Part shown: piece by piece, positions 18,091-27,384 of the stretch
Layout of the letters: every line of letters begins with the position of its first letter
Position numbering within the stretch: the first letter of the stretch is position 1
Source: a virus
Length of the DNA: 49,859 nt
Direction: 5' to 3' (one strand)
IMG/VR virus record: IMGVR_UViG_3300009684_000046
Coordinates: 1 to 49,859 of that record
The notes under the pieces: model-generated
The model's database searches: none
What the model saw: the letters and a program-made list of their open reading frames with translations, nothing else
Told to the model about the DNA's origin: nothing
Position numbers and translations under genes: made by a program

Positions 18091-21041
18091 TGGGTAAAAC
18101 GATTATTAAATATCCTGACGGTGCTAATGGTAGACCTTTTTCAGATGATTTGGTTGGATTTCAATTAGTCCAAGGAGGTGGTTTAACGCAAGGTAATTTT
18201 CAATTCACAACAACTATAACAGAAAAAGTTAATAGAGAGTTTAATATTGGTTCTTTTTCTGAACCAATTACTTTAGACACATTAAATGTTTCTAATGTTT
18301 TAGAATCTAAGGCAATTATTGCTAAAGAATTTAGAGTTTATCCTAATTTTGATTTAAGTGAGATAACTAAATTTAATATTTATGGTCCGTTATCTAAAAG
18401 AATGTCAACATCAGTTCAAAAAATTATAAATTATTTTCCTTCTGCATTAGAAGTATATAATCTTAATTCTGATTTTACTACTGACAATACCGCGATTGAT
18501 ATTGATTATGACAATATTGAAGATGTTACTTCATTTAAAATTGATGTGACTAAATTGACAAATCCTTTTGGAATTGATTATTCGGTTAATGCAACCAGAA
18601 ATATTTCATTAAAAGAATTTGAGGTATCTCCATTAAGAAATTTAACTGTTGAGTATAATAAGTTTTCTTTATTTTTAGGAGATAAAGAATTTCCTATTTA
18701 TCATTTTACACCATCCAGTAGTTTATATTCAGGTTTTATAGAAATTATTGTTTTTGGTCAACCATTTTCAGGAAAAATGGAAACAACCGAAACTTTAGTT
18801 ATTAGACCAAATACTTTTTATGCGGATAAATCATTAATAGAACCGTTTGATGAGGTTGAAAAGTTTTTATTAAATAGAATGATTGTCCCTAAATACACGG
18901 CAACGTTCCAAGTACCAAAACAATCAGATGATGGTGTTTTATTTACTAGTTTTGTTAATGTGACTTGGCCAATAGATGGGATTTGGAATTTAGATATTAG
19001 GACAAGATTATTTGATAATTATTTAAATTCTTTAAATGAGATTGCGGTTGCATTTGATGAATCAAAAACAAATTTAATAACAAGATTTTTAACTACTGAA
19101 TCGTTTAAAGAATTTGATACTGAAGACCAAAGAGTTCAAAAAATATTAAGTATCTATGGTAGAAGTTTTGATGAGGTTAAAAAGTTTATAGATGGATTGG
19201 CTTATATGAATTCTGTAAATTATACGGTTAAAAATGATATACCATCACAATTACTTAAAAATTTGGCAGAAACAATTGGATGGAAAATAAACGTTTCCCC
19301 AATTACTAATGAAAATTTCTTAGGTTCAGTTTTTGGTAATAATAGTAAAATTGAATTTGAGGGATATTCTAGAGCGTCAACACCAACAGAGTTAAATTAT
19401 CAATTTTATAGAAATTTAATTTTAAATTCTGCTTATTTGTTTAAGTCAAAAGGTACAAGAAAGTCTATAGAATTTTTACTAAGACTTATTGGTGCACCGG
19501 AGGCTTTAATAGAATTTAATGAAAATATATATATTGCAGGTCAGAAAATTAACATGGCGGATTTTAATATGAGGTACGCTCAAATATCTGGTGGTACATA
19601 TGTTGAAGAGATGCCCGTATTTGATACTACAACATTTACTATTTATGGTAATGTATATTCAGCCTTTACAACACAAACTACGATAACTGATGTTGATGTG
19701 ACATTGGCGGATTTTCCTGTGGATTCTTATGGTTATCCGAAGTCACCTGAAGATACTCAAGATTATTTCTTTCAGAAAGGGGCGGGATGGTTTGAACTAG
19801 TTAAAGACCACCAAAGTCCTCAAAAAATTAATTATACTAATAGTGTATTTACGGGACAAAATTTTAATGTTCAAACTGAATTTGAACAATTTACTTATGG
19901 ACAAAAATATTTGGATAGATATAGATATTTTCCATATTTGAATACAGGTTATAGACTTTTAAGAATACCCGATAATAAAAAAAGTTGGCCTGTGACAGAC
20001 ACAGGACTTAGAGTAGGTAATGGAGGTTCTAAATATGATGCTTATTATTTTGTTGATAATGAAAAATTTGTATTAAATGTTAAAAATGTTGATTTATTTT
20101 TAAATCCTGCTCAAGGGTTGGCATATGATGTTTGGTATATGTCAAGAAAGTATGATTACCCAATACCTAGTACTGGTTTAACTTCCCCTTATCCACAACC
20201 AGGAGGGGTTGATTCAACATTCATTAATCCACAACCAAATAAAAAATCGTTCTTTGAATTTGCTCAAACATTTTGGAATAACATGATAAATGTTAGAGAT
20301 AGACAATTTAGTTCTGATGGTAAAACAAGTGGATATTTAACATTACAGTCTATATTTTGGAATTACTTACAATCACAAGAAACTGTCGGAATACCGAATG
20401 ATAATTTTAATTATCGTTCAATGATGGATTATGTTAATGGGTTAGGTGATTATTGGATTAGATTAGTTGAACAAATGATACCAGCGACCACAATATGGTT
20501 AGCCGGAGTTAAGTATGAAAATTCTATATTTCATAGACAAAAATTTGTATATAGAATTCAAAGAGGATGTGCAATATTACCGGTACCGTGTATACCTTGT
20601 ACGTTGAATGGTAATTTATTTTTATATAATTGTATTGATGAAACTATTGAATGTCCTATTTATCCTTGGAATGGAGGGTCATCAACAGTACAATCATTCC
20701 AAGATATATTAAATCAAACTGTGACAAATTATGTCACATCTAATTCATTAACATGTGATTTGAATTCTTTAGTCACTGATTGGTATATTGATTTAAGATT
20801 GGATAGTACTGTTTTATTACAACAAAAATTCTTTACAGGATATGGAACATTACAAACACCGACTAATTCTCAATGGAGCGGTGCGGTACAAACTTATGTG
20901 ACAAATTTAACTGATGCTGACTTAACGTATTTCCTTAGTGGAAATACTTTGTATGTTTCTAATTCAGGATGCGAACCTAAATTTACAAATAAACAAATCC
21001 AATTAAACGTTGGATTGAATTTTACAATTAGTTGTAGTTAA
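18090..21041 (+). CDS. Large baseplate-like protein with tail-protein-I-like motif
   Basis: This 983-residue protein sits late in the tail block. Around residues 440-475 it has FKSKGTRKSIEFLLRLIGAP, like the KGT..AI...L..LG motif that I associate with P2 gpI-type tail proteins, which link baseplate wedges to fibres. It is preceded by helical sequence (QLLKNLAETIGWKINV) that is also typical of that fold. The N-terminal third is beta-rich. The C-terminal 130 residues contain several cysteines (CAILPVPCIPCTLNGN..., CIDETIECP). It shares TAATG junctions with both neighbours. I favour a baseplate-fibre connector; homology to gpI is tentative. Confidence 0.6.
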   Translation: MGKTIIKYPDGANGRPFSDDLVGFQLVQGGGLTQGNFQFTTTITEKVNREFNIGSFSEPITLDTLNVSNVLESKAIIAKEFRVYPNFDLSEITKFNIYGPLSKRMSTSVQKIINYFPSALEVYNLNSDFTTDNTAIDIDYDNIEDVTSFKIDVTKLTNPFGIDYSVNATRNISLKEFEVSPLRNLTVEYNKFSLFLGDKEFPIYHFTPSSSLYSGFIEIIVFGQPFSGKMETTETLVIRPNTFYADKSLIEPFDEVEKFLLNRMIVPKYTATFQVPKQSDDGVLFTSFVNVTWPIDGIWNLDIRTRLFDNYLNSLNEIAVAFDESKTNLITRFLTTESFKEFDTEDQRVQKILSIYGRSFDEVKKFIDGLAYMNSVNYTVKNDIPSQLLKNLAETIGWKINVSPITNENFLGSVFGNNSKIEFEGYSRASTPTELNYQFYRNLILNSAYLFKSKGTRKSIEFLLRLIGAPEALIEFNENIYIAGQKINMADFNMRYAQISGGTYVEEMPVFDTTTFTIYGNVYSAFTTQTTITDVDVTLADFPVDSYGYPKSPEDTQDYFFQKGAGWFELVKDHQSPQKINYTNSVFTGQNFNVQTEFEQFTYGQKYLDRYRYFPYLNTGYRLLRIPDNKKSWPVTDTGLRVGNGGSKYDAYYFVDNEKFVLNVKNVDLFLNPAQGLAYDVWYMSRKYDYPIPSTGLTSPYPQPGGVDSTFINPQPNKKSFFEFAQTFWNNMINVRDRQFSSDGKTSGYLTLQSIFWNYLQSQETVGIPNDNFNYRSMMDYVNGLGDYWIRLVEQMIPATTIWLAGVKYENSIFHRQKFVYRIQRGCAILPVPCIPCTLNGNLFLYNCIDETIECPIYPWNGGSSTVQSFQDILNQTVTNYVTSNSLTCDLNSLVTDWYIDLRLDSTVLLQQKFFTGYGTLQTPTNSQWSGAVQTYVTNLTDADLTYFLSGNTLYVSNSGCEPKFTNKQIQLNVGLNFTISCS

Positions 21042-24000
21042 TGCCTATTAATTATATTATAACAACGGTTACAGGGGATTGCCTAAATATAGGTACAGGT
21101 GCTTTATATATAGAACCAATTGATGGACAATCGCCATATATTATTGATTGGCAAATACCTAATTTAGGAACTGATGTTTCTTTTACATCATCAACTAGAA
21201 CTGGTTTATCGGTAGGTACTTATCAAATATTAGTTACTGACTCTTCTGTTTCACCACAAGAACAACCTGTTTTATTAACCATTTCTTCAGGGATTTGTTT
21301 AGAGACAAGTGTGATAAATTCAACTTGTGGATTACCAAATGGGGTTTTAACCGCAACAGCAACAACATCAGTTAATATAGTTGATTATTATTTATATAGT
21401 AATACTAATGGATATGTAACTTCAGGTACTTCCTCTGTTGGATTTTATCCTTTTGTTCAACTGTCTGCAGATACATATTATGTGGAGGCGATTGATAATG
21501 GAGGATGTAGCGGACGCTCATCTACTAATGTTGTTTTGGATTCAGGACAATTAGATTATGGGTTTTTTGTTGTTAATAATTCAAGATGTTCAGGCCCTTC
21601 TGGAAAAATATATATTACAGGTCAAACAGGAGTTTCACCATATACTTATTTATGGAGTAATAATGAAACAACCTCATCTATTAGCGGTTTAACTGCGGGT
21701 GTTTATACTGTAACAGTACTTGATTCTGGAGGATGTTCTGTCACTAAACAAGCAACAGTTATAGATGTTGAACCACCGGGTATAACTAATTTATTACCTG
21801 TTTCTCCAAATTGCTTTCAAGCGGACGGACAAATCACGGTTTATTTGAGTGGAGGAACTGCACCATTTTATTATGTTTTATCAAATGGGGATACAAAAAT
21901 TGACTTTTCAAATAATACAACATTTACCGGACTATCGTCAGGAATATATAATGTAACGGTTACTGATGCGGGATTATGTACCACATCAGGAACAATAACA
22001 TTATCAAGTCCAAATGCGTTTACATTTGTCGCTGCGTCATCGGTTCCTTCTGTATGTGGAAGTAGTAATGGAATTATTAATGTATTTGTTCAAGGGGGAA
22101 ATACACCTTATACATATACATTAACAGATACTTCAGGCAATACTAGAGTTATTTCTATAAATTCTAACGCTCAATTTAATAACTTACCAACAGGTACGTA
22201 TCATATTAAAATAACAAACCCAAGTACTTGTAGTTATGAGACCGACATTACCGTTATTAACGAAGACGCTTTTACAATTACTACAACGTATATTGATACA
22301 ACATGTGGGTTATTAAATGGTTCTATTAGAGTTGAGACAAGTGCTAACGGTACATACACCTATGAAATACCGGGACAATCAATTACCTTAAATTCTACTG
22401 CATATACGTTTAATAATTTATCAAGTGGATTATACGCAGTTTCAGTTACTGATGTTAATGGTTGCAAACAAATAAAATCAGTTAGTATAAAAAGTAGTAA
22501 TGATGTCCAATTTAGTTTAATTGATACAAGCTGTGGTAAGGGTAATGAAGGGACAATAACTGCGGTAATCACTAAGGGTACACCGCCATTTACAATATCT
22601 TGGTCACCTAATGTCGGTTTGCAGGATGGTATATATGTTACAGGACTTACCGCTGGAACATATTCTGTAACAGTTACTGATAGTAATAATTGTAGTTTAA
22701 TTAAAACAACTCAAATACTTTGTGGAACTTCTAATACATCATATCAGATTTTCAATATTTGTGATAGTATTTTTACAGAAAGAACAGGAACAAAAACAGG
22801 ATTTCAACAAATGTTAAATCAAGGATATCAAGACTTAACGATTGGTGAAATAAATTGTAAATTAACGTTGGCTCAATTTAATTTGTTATTAAATGTTGGT
22901 AGTTCGGCGTTCACTAGTAACTTTTTTGCTACAACATCTTTATCTGTATATCCTACAGACCAACAATATGTTGATGCGTTAAATGCTTTATTAAGTGGAG
23001 TTCCTGGTATTGGTTCAATAGTTCTAAATGCGAATACAAATTCAATTAGTTTAAATACGGATTGTGCTAGAACACTATCTGCGGATACTGTTAGTGTTGC
23101 AATTAGAATTGATTATGACATTTGTTGTTATGGGGTACCATCACCGTCAGCAACACCAACAGTTACACCAACTCCTACGATAACTCCAGAAAATACTCCA
23201 ACACCAACAGTAACTATTACGCCAACTATAACAGTGACACCTACTATTACTCCGACACCTAGTTTACCTTTACAGTCATTTAGGATGACAGCAGTAAATG
23301 TTAGTGCTATTACAATCACAGAAATTCAGTCAACTTCATACGGATACTTAGTAGATTGGGGTGATGGTAACGTGAGTACTTTTGCGGCAGGAAACCATAC
23401 ACCTAATCATGTTTATAGTAGTTTGTATAATGGATTAATCACAGTAAAATCACTTGATTTATCTGATATTACAAGATTTGCTATTTCCACAACAGTGACA
23501 GGTTCTTCGGGTATTAATGTAGTTATTGATACTTCAGAATATACCAAATTAGATAATCTGAATAATTCATATTTGAACTATGAGGTTAGATTAGATGGTT
23601 TGATTTCACAAATACCAAGAACTCCGACTTATTTAGTTATTAGTCAATCTAATCTAACAGGAAACACAACAGACTTACCACCTAATCTTCTAAATTTGCA
23701 GATGTTTAATAATAATGGTAACACTGTACTAAGTGGAAATACATCAGGATTACCTTCAGGACTGACATATGTTTCAATTTATGATAATACGATTAGCGGT
23801 AATACTACAGGACTACCATCTGGTTTAACTTATTTAAATTTACAAGGTGATAACACCGTTAGTGGTAATACCACAGGATTACCCACAGGAATCACAATAC
23901 TCGCAATTGGTGGTAAAAATACGATAAGTGGCAGTACTTCAGGATTACCAACAGGATTAACTTATTGTCAAATATATACTATGGACGGTTATTTTGGTCC

Positions 24001-24571
24001 TGGTAATACAATAAGTGGAAACGTATCGTCATTACCTACAGGGATAACAAATTTAATACTTGGTGGTGATAATACAGTTAGTGGTGACACTTCAGGGTTA
24101 CCTATGGGATTAACATATTTATATGTAACTGGTGATAATACTATTAGTGGTGATGTGGCGGATTTACCAAATGGATTAACTGATATGTATTTGACAGGTC
24201 TTGGTACTATAACGGGTAACGTGTCTTTTTTACCGCCAAATTTAACTAATGTAACTATTATAGGTAATAATACTATTGATGGTAGTATTTCAGATTTTTC
24301 ATCGGCGGCGTTCAATATTGCAATAGAAGGTAATAACACAATTACTGGGTATACTTTTAGTCGTGTTTGGCCAACTACAATGTATCAGTTAAAAATACGA
24401 GGAAATTCTACAATAAGTACAACTAATATTAATAATATATTGAGTGATTTGGCGACTTATTCAACAACTTGGGATAGTTCTAAATTAGTAAGTTTAAAAG
24501 GAACTCAAACCAATCCTGGAGCGGTGGCGACATTAACGGGAAGAACTGTTACAGTTACTATAACACCGTAA
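21041..24571 (+). CDS. Tail fibre/adhesin: SprB-like repeats, Thr-Pro linker, LRR-like repeats
   Basis: This 1176-residue protein is a probable host-binding fibre. Residues 1-560 hold about seven Ig-like repeats of roughly 75 residues, each ending like GVYTVTVLDSGGC or GTYSVTVTDSNNC; this matches the SprB repeat of flavobacterial gliding adhesins. Residues about 700-744 are a Thr-Pro linker. A PKD-like WGDG stretch follows (about 770). Residues about 865-1120 are leucine-rich-repeat-like, with LPSGLTYL..GDNTVSGNTTG repeating about every 22 residues. The last 50 residues (NINNILSDLATYS..) may be a cap. No signal peptide is present, as expected for a phage fibre. The gene ends one base before the stop of a convergent minus-strand gene. 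Confidence 0.75.
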   Translation: MPINYIITTVTGDCLNIGTGALYIEPIDGQSPYIIDWQIPNLGTDVSFTSSTRTGLSVGTYQILVTDSSVSPQEQPVLLTISSGICLETSVINSTCGLPNGVLTATATTSVNIVDYYLYSNTNGYVTSGTSSVGFYPFVQLSADTYYVEAIDNGGCSGRSSTNVVLDSGQLDYGFFVVNNSRCSGPSGKIYITGQTGVSPYTYLWSNNETTSSISGLTAGVYTVTVLDSGGCSVTKQATVIDVEPPGITNLLPVSPNCFQADGQITVYLSGGTAPFYYVLSNGDTKIDFSNNTTFTGLSSGIYNVTVTDAGLCTTSGTITLSSPNAFTFVAASSVPSVCGSSNGIINVFVQGGNTPYTYTLTDTSGNTRVISINSNAQFNNLPTGTYHIKITNPSTCSYETDITVINEDAFTITTTYIDTTCGLLNGSIRVETSANGTYTYEIPGQSITLNSTAYTFNNLSSGLYAVSVTDVNGCKQIKSVSIKSSNDVQFSLIDTSCGKGNEGTITAVITKGTPPFTISWSPNVGLQDGIYVTGLTAGTYSVTVTDSNNCSLIKTTQILCGTSNTSYQIFNICDSIFTERTGTKTGFQQMLNQGYQDLTIGEINCKLTLAQFNLLLNVGSSAFTSNFFATTSLSVYPTDQQYVDALNALLSGVPGIGSIVLNANTNSISLNTDCARTLSADTVSVAIRIDYDICCYGVPSPSATPTVTPTPTITPENTPTPTVTITPTITVTPTITPTPSLPLQSFRMTAVNVSAITITEIQSTSYGYLVDWGDGNVSTFAAGNHTPNHVYSSLYNGLITVKSLDLSDITRFAISTTVTGSSGINVVIDTSEYTKLDNLNNSYLNYEVRLDGLISQIPRTPTYLVISQSNLTGNTTDLPPNLLNLQMFNNNGNTVLSGNTSGLPSGLTYVSIYDNTISGNTTGLPSGLTYLNLQGDNTVSGNTTGLPTGITILAIGGKNTISGSTSGLPTGLTYCQIYTMDGYFGPGNTISGNVSSLPTGITNLILGGDNTVSGDTSGLPMGLTYLYVTGDNTISGDVADLPNGLTDMYLTGLGTITGNVSFLPPNLTNVTIIGNNTIDGSISDFSSAAFNIAIEGNNTITGYTFSRVWPTTMYQLKIRGNSTISTTNINNILSDLATYSTTWDSSKLVSLKGTQTNPGAVATLTGRTVTVTITP
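23640..24400 (+). repeat. In-gene LRR-like repeat tract
   Basis: About ten imperfect units of roughly 66-72 bp encode LP.GLT.L.L.G.NT.SG.TSG. Spacing and consensus fit a right-handed solenoid of the leucine-rich-repeat type, and the near-identity of neighbouring units suggests recent duplication or recombination at the binding tip. Confidence 0.7.
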
Positions 24572-24572
24572 T

Positions 24573-24743
24573 TTATTTTTTATCTTTACTGATTTTGTTG
24601 ACCTTTTCCATCAACTTGAGAGTATCTGTGTAGTTTTTTTCTAATCTTTTGATAGTTCTTTCGTCAGCACATCTATCACATGCTGAATAGTAATCTTTTT
24701 CAGATTCTTCTACTAGTCTTTGTATTGTTTTAATTAGTTTCAT
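24573..24743 (-). CDS. Small CxxC protein, only minus-strand gene
   Basis: This 56-residue protein starts MKLIKTIQRLVEESEKDYY, continues SACDRCADERTIKRLEKN and ends with a lysine-rich tail. It is highly charged and helical with one CDRC motif that could bind a metal as a dimer. The ATG (complement of 24741-24743) is preceded at 5 nt by a perfect TATTTATA on the minus strand, the same octamer as before plus-strand genes, which supports it as a real gene. It is convergent with the fibre gene and divergent from the glycosyltransferase. The family was not recognised; a regulator or small accessory protein is possible. Confidence 0.7.
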   Translation of the reverse strand: MKLIKTIQRLVEESEKDYYSACDRCADERTIKRLEKNYTDTLKLMEKVNKISKDKK

Positions 24744-24748
24744 ATGTA

Positions 24749-24756
24749 TATAAATA
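24749..24756 (-). promoter_or_regulatory. TATTTATA octamer on minus strand
   Basis: Reading leftward, TATTTATA lies 5 nt before the ATG of the 56-residue minus-strand gene. It is the only copy tied to a minus-strand gene and shows that the motif follows gene orientation. Confidence 0.55.
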
Positions 24757-24815
24757 TATCCAAATTTGTTCTATTTAAAAAAAGATATAAATCCTTATAA
24801 TTATTTAAAAAAGAA

Positions 24816-25793
24816 ATGTCGGAATTGTTATTTGTTACTGCACAACCTGATGTCCCATATTTTCATTGGCAGTGTGAAGTATATTGTCATAATTTTGTTG
24901 AGAAAGGTATTAAACCATCTCAAATACATATCATATTAGGTATGTTTAATGGAGGTAAAGTACCATCTGAAAACGGATTAAAGTTAAGAGAAAAAGGTTA
25001 TAATGTCCATTTTTATAGTGATGAAAGAGATAAGAGACATTATATACCTAGTATTAAACCATACTTAATTTCTAAATGGTTAGAAGAATTTCCTGAAAAT
25101 GGAGAATTGTTTTTTCTGCACGATGCTGATATTATACTGAGAGAGTTACCTGATTTAGAAAAGTATTTAACAGACGATGTCTGTTATATGGCTGATACCA
25201 AGGGATATATAGGGCATGATTATATTATGAGTTGTTGTGAGAGATATGAGTCGGCTCACCCAACATCTGAAAAAAATCAACTAATACAAGAGATGTGTGA
25301 TATTGTTGGTATTAATATGGAATGTTTAAAGAACAATCAAGAAAATTCTGGTGGAGGTCAATACATAATTAAAAAAACAACAACAAAAAATTGGTATGAT
25401 ATATATAACGATTCCAATAATTTATATGACCAAATGCATAGTTATCAAAAAAGATTCCCTATAAGTCCTGGCGAAATACAATTTTGGACGGCAGAGATGT
25501 GGTCATTACTTTGGAACTTGTGGTGTTTAGAAAAAGATACAAAAATTATAAATGAATTAAATTTTTGTTGGGCGACAGATAGTGTTGATAATTATGAAAA
25601 AAAATATATACTCCATATGGCAGGAGTATTAGACGGAATGAAAACAACTAAATTTTATAAAGGTGATTATATTAACTCAAGTCCGTTAGAAAAATTAAAA
25701 GAAAATGAAAACTATTTTGATTTTGTTGATGAGAATAGTGCAACAATAAAATATGTTGAAGTTATGAAATCATTAGTTAAAAAAAACAAATAA
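24816..25793 (+). CDS. Putative GT-A glycosyltransferase, resembles hydroxyproline/serine O-glycosyltransferases
   Basis: This 325-residue protein has a GT-A-like layout: an N-terminal strand LLFVTAQ, YFHWQ at 15-19, HYIPSIKP near 75-82, ELFFLHDADIIL with the DxD motif at D103-A-D105, SGGGQYII near 178-185, and EIQFWTAEMWSLLW near 220-233, then ILHMAG towards the end. This order of motifs recalls plant hydroxyproline O-arabinosyltransferases and peptidyl-serine galactosyltransferases (FDWQ..., ..YPAINKP.., ILDADM, ..W.SEMY.., FHYG). The family link is from memory and needs a profile search. It lies between the LRR fibre and three Thr-Pro-rich proteins, so those repeats are likely substrates. 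No membrane anchor or signal peptide. Confidence 0.7.
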   Translation: MSELLFVTAQPDVPYFHWQCEVYCHNFVEKGIKPSQIHIILGMFNGGKVPSENGLKLREKGYNVHFYSDERDKRHYIPSIKPYLISKWLEEFPENGELFFLHDADIILRELPDLEKYLTDDVCYMADTKGYIGHDYIMSCCERYESAHPTSEKNQLIQEMCDIVGINMECLKNNQENSGGGQYIIKKTTTKNWYDIYNDSNNLYDQMHSYQKRFPISPGEIQFWTAEMWSLLWNLWCLEKDTKIINELNFCWATDSVDNYEKKYILHMAGVLDGMKTTKFYKGDYINSSPLEKLKENENYFDFVDENSATIKYVEVMKSLVKKNK

Positions 25794-25798
25794 TTGAT

Positions 25799-25806
25799 TA
25801 TTTATA
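25799..25806 (+). promoter_or_regulatory. TATTTATA octamer, candidate late promoter
   Basis: It lies 3 nt before the ATG of the first Thr-Pro-rich gene, in a 16-nt gap after the glycosyltransferase. Confidence 0.5.
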
Positions 25807-25809
25807 GAT

Positions 25810-27153
25810 ATGGCTTGTAATGCGATAGTTTTATCATCAGGGGCAACATTTAGTGGGTCGGTAACCTCTTCTACGTTTACTACGTATTATATGGATACTG
25901 CTACTTTTGACGTAGGAACTACTTTATTTTATGGCACACCTTGTGTACTTTCAGTACCGGGAATACCTGGAAATGAAGTTGCGGATGGGTATTATTATTA
26001 TACAGGAGGAACTTCACCTACTGTTGGGTCTGTTTATAGGGATATATATGGTGATGGATATGTTTATTTTACTCAAGCAATAACAAGTTTTGAAGATTGT
26101 TGTAATTCAAGAAATGTATTTAATGTTGCTCATGATACAGGTATATTTAATTTAGGTGAGGTATATTATTTACAAACAACCTCATTTACCGGATGTGCGA
26201 CCGTAGTAACTTATGATATTTTACAACCAATTTATGTTTCAACATTAAGTACTGGAAGTTATGATGGATGTACGAATTGTTTAACCGGTAACTCATTAAG
26301 TTGTGGAGGAACATCCCCAACTCCAACCCCAACTCATACTCCAACACCGACAGTTACCCCTACTATTACACCTACACCGAGTAAAACTCCTGTAATCACA
26401 CAAACACCTAGTTCAACACCTGCATATCCTGGGTTATGTCCAATAGCTGAATATTGTTTAAATACGGGTGGAATTTATGCGTATGATGGTACTTTTTATC
26501 ATGTTGGTTCTTATCTTTCACATGATTACTACGTTGGAAATGGAACATCAACGGGTTATTTATTTTTTGATGGTATAAAGTGGTGTTTGTCGGATACGTT
26601 AGGAGGTGATTGTATTCTTTTTGGTAGAATACCTTGTGCAACTGAGTGTCCTGATATAAATGGATTAACACCAAGTCCATGTGCGACAACAACAACTACA
26701 ACCAACCCTTGTGATATTATTAATTTTGATGCGATATTTGATTGTAATGCGGAAATAATACCATCACAAACTCCAACACCTACACAAACTCCATCACCAA
26801 CGCCTACTGTTACACCTGGATTATCACCTACACCAACACCTACTGTTACACCTACAACGGGATTATCACCAACACCCACGCCAACTCAAACAATTACTCC
26901 AACAAATAGTGTAACACCAACACCGGGACTATCACCAACAACCACACCAACAACCACACCTACACCAACTCCAACTACAACACAACTTTGTTATGGTACT
27001 AGTATAACTTTAAGTTCTACTACGTTGCCTGGAGAAAGTCCTACACCAACACCAACACCAAGTGCGACACCATTAAATAGAGATAAATGTTTTACAGGTG
27101 ATGCAACATTTGATATAATGAATGAAGATTTTACTTGTTTGCCGATAATATAA
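25810..27153 (+). CDS. Thr-Pro-rich fibre-like protein
   Basis: This 447-residue protein begins MACNAIVL, like the protein at 27385 (MACNPIQL). Residues 1-165 are Tyr/Gly/Thr-rich beta sequence with paired cysteines. A first Thr-Pro stalk covers about 168-205, a Cys-containing globular domain (YPGLCPIAEYCLNTGG...) about 208-290, and a second long stalk about 318-395 built from TPTPT, TPSPT and GLSPT units. A final Cys pair precedes the end (CFTGDATFDI...CLP). It looks like a mucin-like stalk joining small beta domains. It may be glycosylated by the neighbouring transferase, which is inference. Confidence 0.65.
   Translation: MACNAIVLSSGATFSGSVTSSTFTTYYMDTATFDVGTTLFYGTPCVLSVPGIPGNEVADGYYYYTGGTSPTVGSVYRDIYGDGYVYFTQAITSFEDCCNSRNVFNVAHDTGIFNLGEVYYLQTTSFTGCATVVTYDILQPIYVSTLSTGSYDGCTNCLTGNSLSCGGTSPTPTPTHTPTPTVTPTITPTPSKTPVITQTPSSTPAYPGLCPIAEYCLNTGGIYAYDGTFYHVGSYLSHDYYVGNGTSTGYLFFDGIKWCLSDTLGGDCILFGRIPCATECPDINGLTPSPCATTTTTTNPCDIINFDAIFDCNAEIIPSQTPTPTQTPSPTPTVTPGLSPTPTPTVTPTTGLSPTPTPTQTITPTNSVTPTPGLSPTTTPTTTPTPTPTTTQLCYGTSITLSSTTLPGESPTPTPTPSATPLNRDKCFTGDATFDIMNEDFTCLPII
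26761..26983 (+). repeat. Thr-Pro codon repeat tract
   Basis: Short ACA/ACT-CCA/CCT codon repeats encode a long TPTPT/GLSPT stalk in the gene at 25810. Similar shorter tracts lie at about 26311-26430, 27815-27884, 28096-28180 and 23137-23272. Their DNA similarity makes them likely sites of slippage and recombination between fibre genes. Confidence 0.7.
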
Positions 27154-27157
27154 AATT

Positions 27158-27379
27158 ATGATAACTAAACAAATAACGATAGATACATTAGTTGGTGCAG
27201 AACCATATTATATTTATTTATGTGATAATACAAATATTTGTATGTACATAGATACCATATATGATATTGATGTGCCGTATTCTTTTTTGGTTCCTAGTAA
27301 TTTTTTATCACAATCTCAAGTTACGGTGAAGGCGATTGATAGTAATGGATGTAATATAATAAACACAGTTAATATATAA
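27158..27379 (+). CDS. Small SprB-like single-domain protein
   Basis: This 73-residue protein ends with QVTVKAIDSNGCNIINTVNI, the closing strand pattern of the SprB-like repeats in the fibre at 21041, and its start (TIDTLVGAEPYYIYLCD) matches the opening of such a repeat. It appears to be a free-standing single repeat. It lies 4 nt after one Thr-Pro-rich gene and 5 nt before the next. It may cap or cross-link the fibre proteins; that is inference. Confidence 0.6.
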   Translation: MITKQITIDTLVGAEPYYIYLCDNTNICMYIDTIYDIDVPYSFLVPSNFLSQSQVTVKAIDSNGCNIINTVNI

Positions 27380-27384
27380 AATAA

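Noticed and set aside
23989-24339. Minus-strand open frame opposite the LRR tract
   Set aside because: It mirrors the repeat periodicity of the plus-strand LRR codons and carries no independent signal.
26556-26879. Long minus-strand open frames rich in Gly and Val opposite the Thr-Pro stalks
   Set aside because: They are the reverse reading of (ACN CCN)n codons and have no start context, promoter or plausible protein composition. The same holds for 23128-23319.
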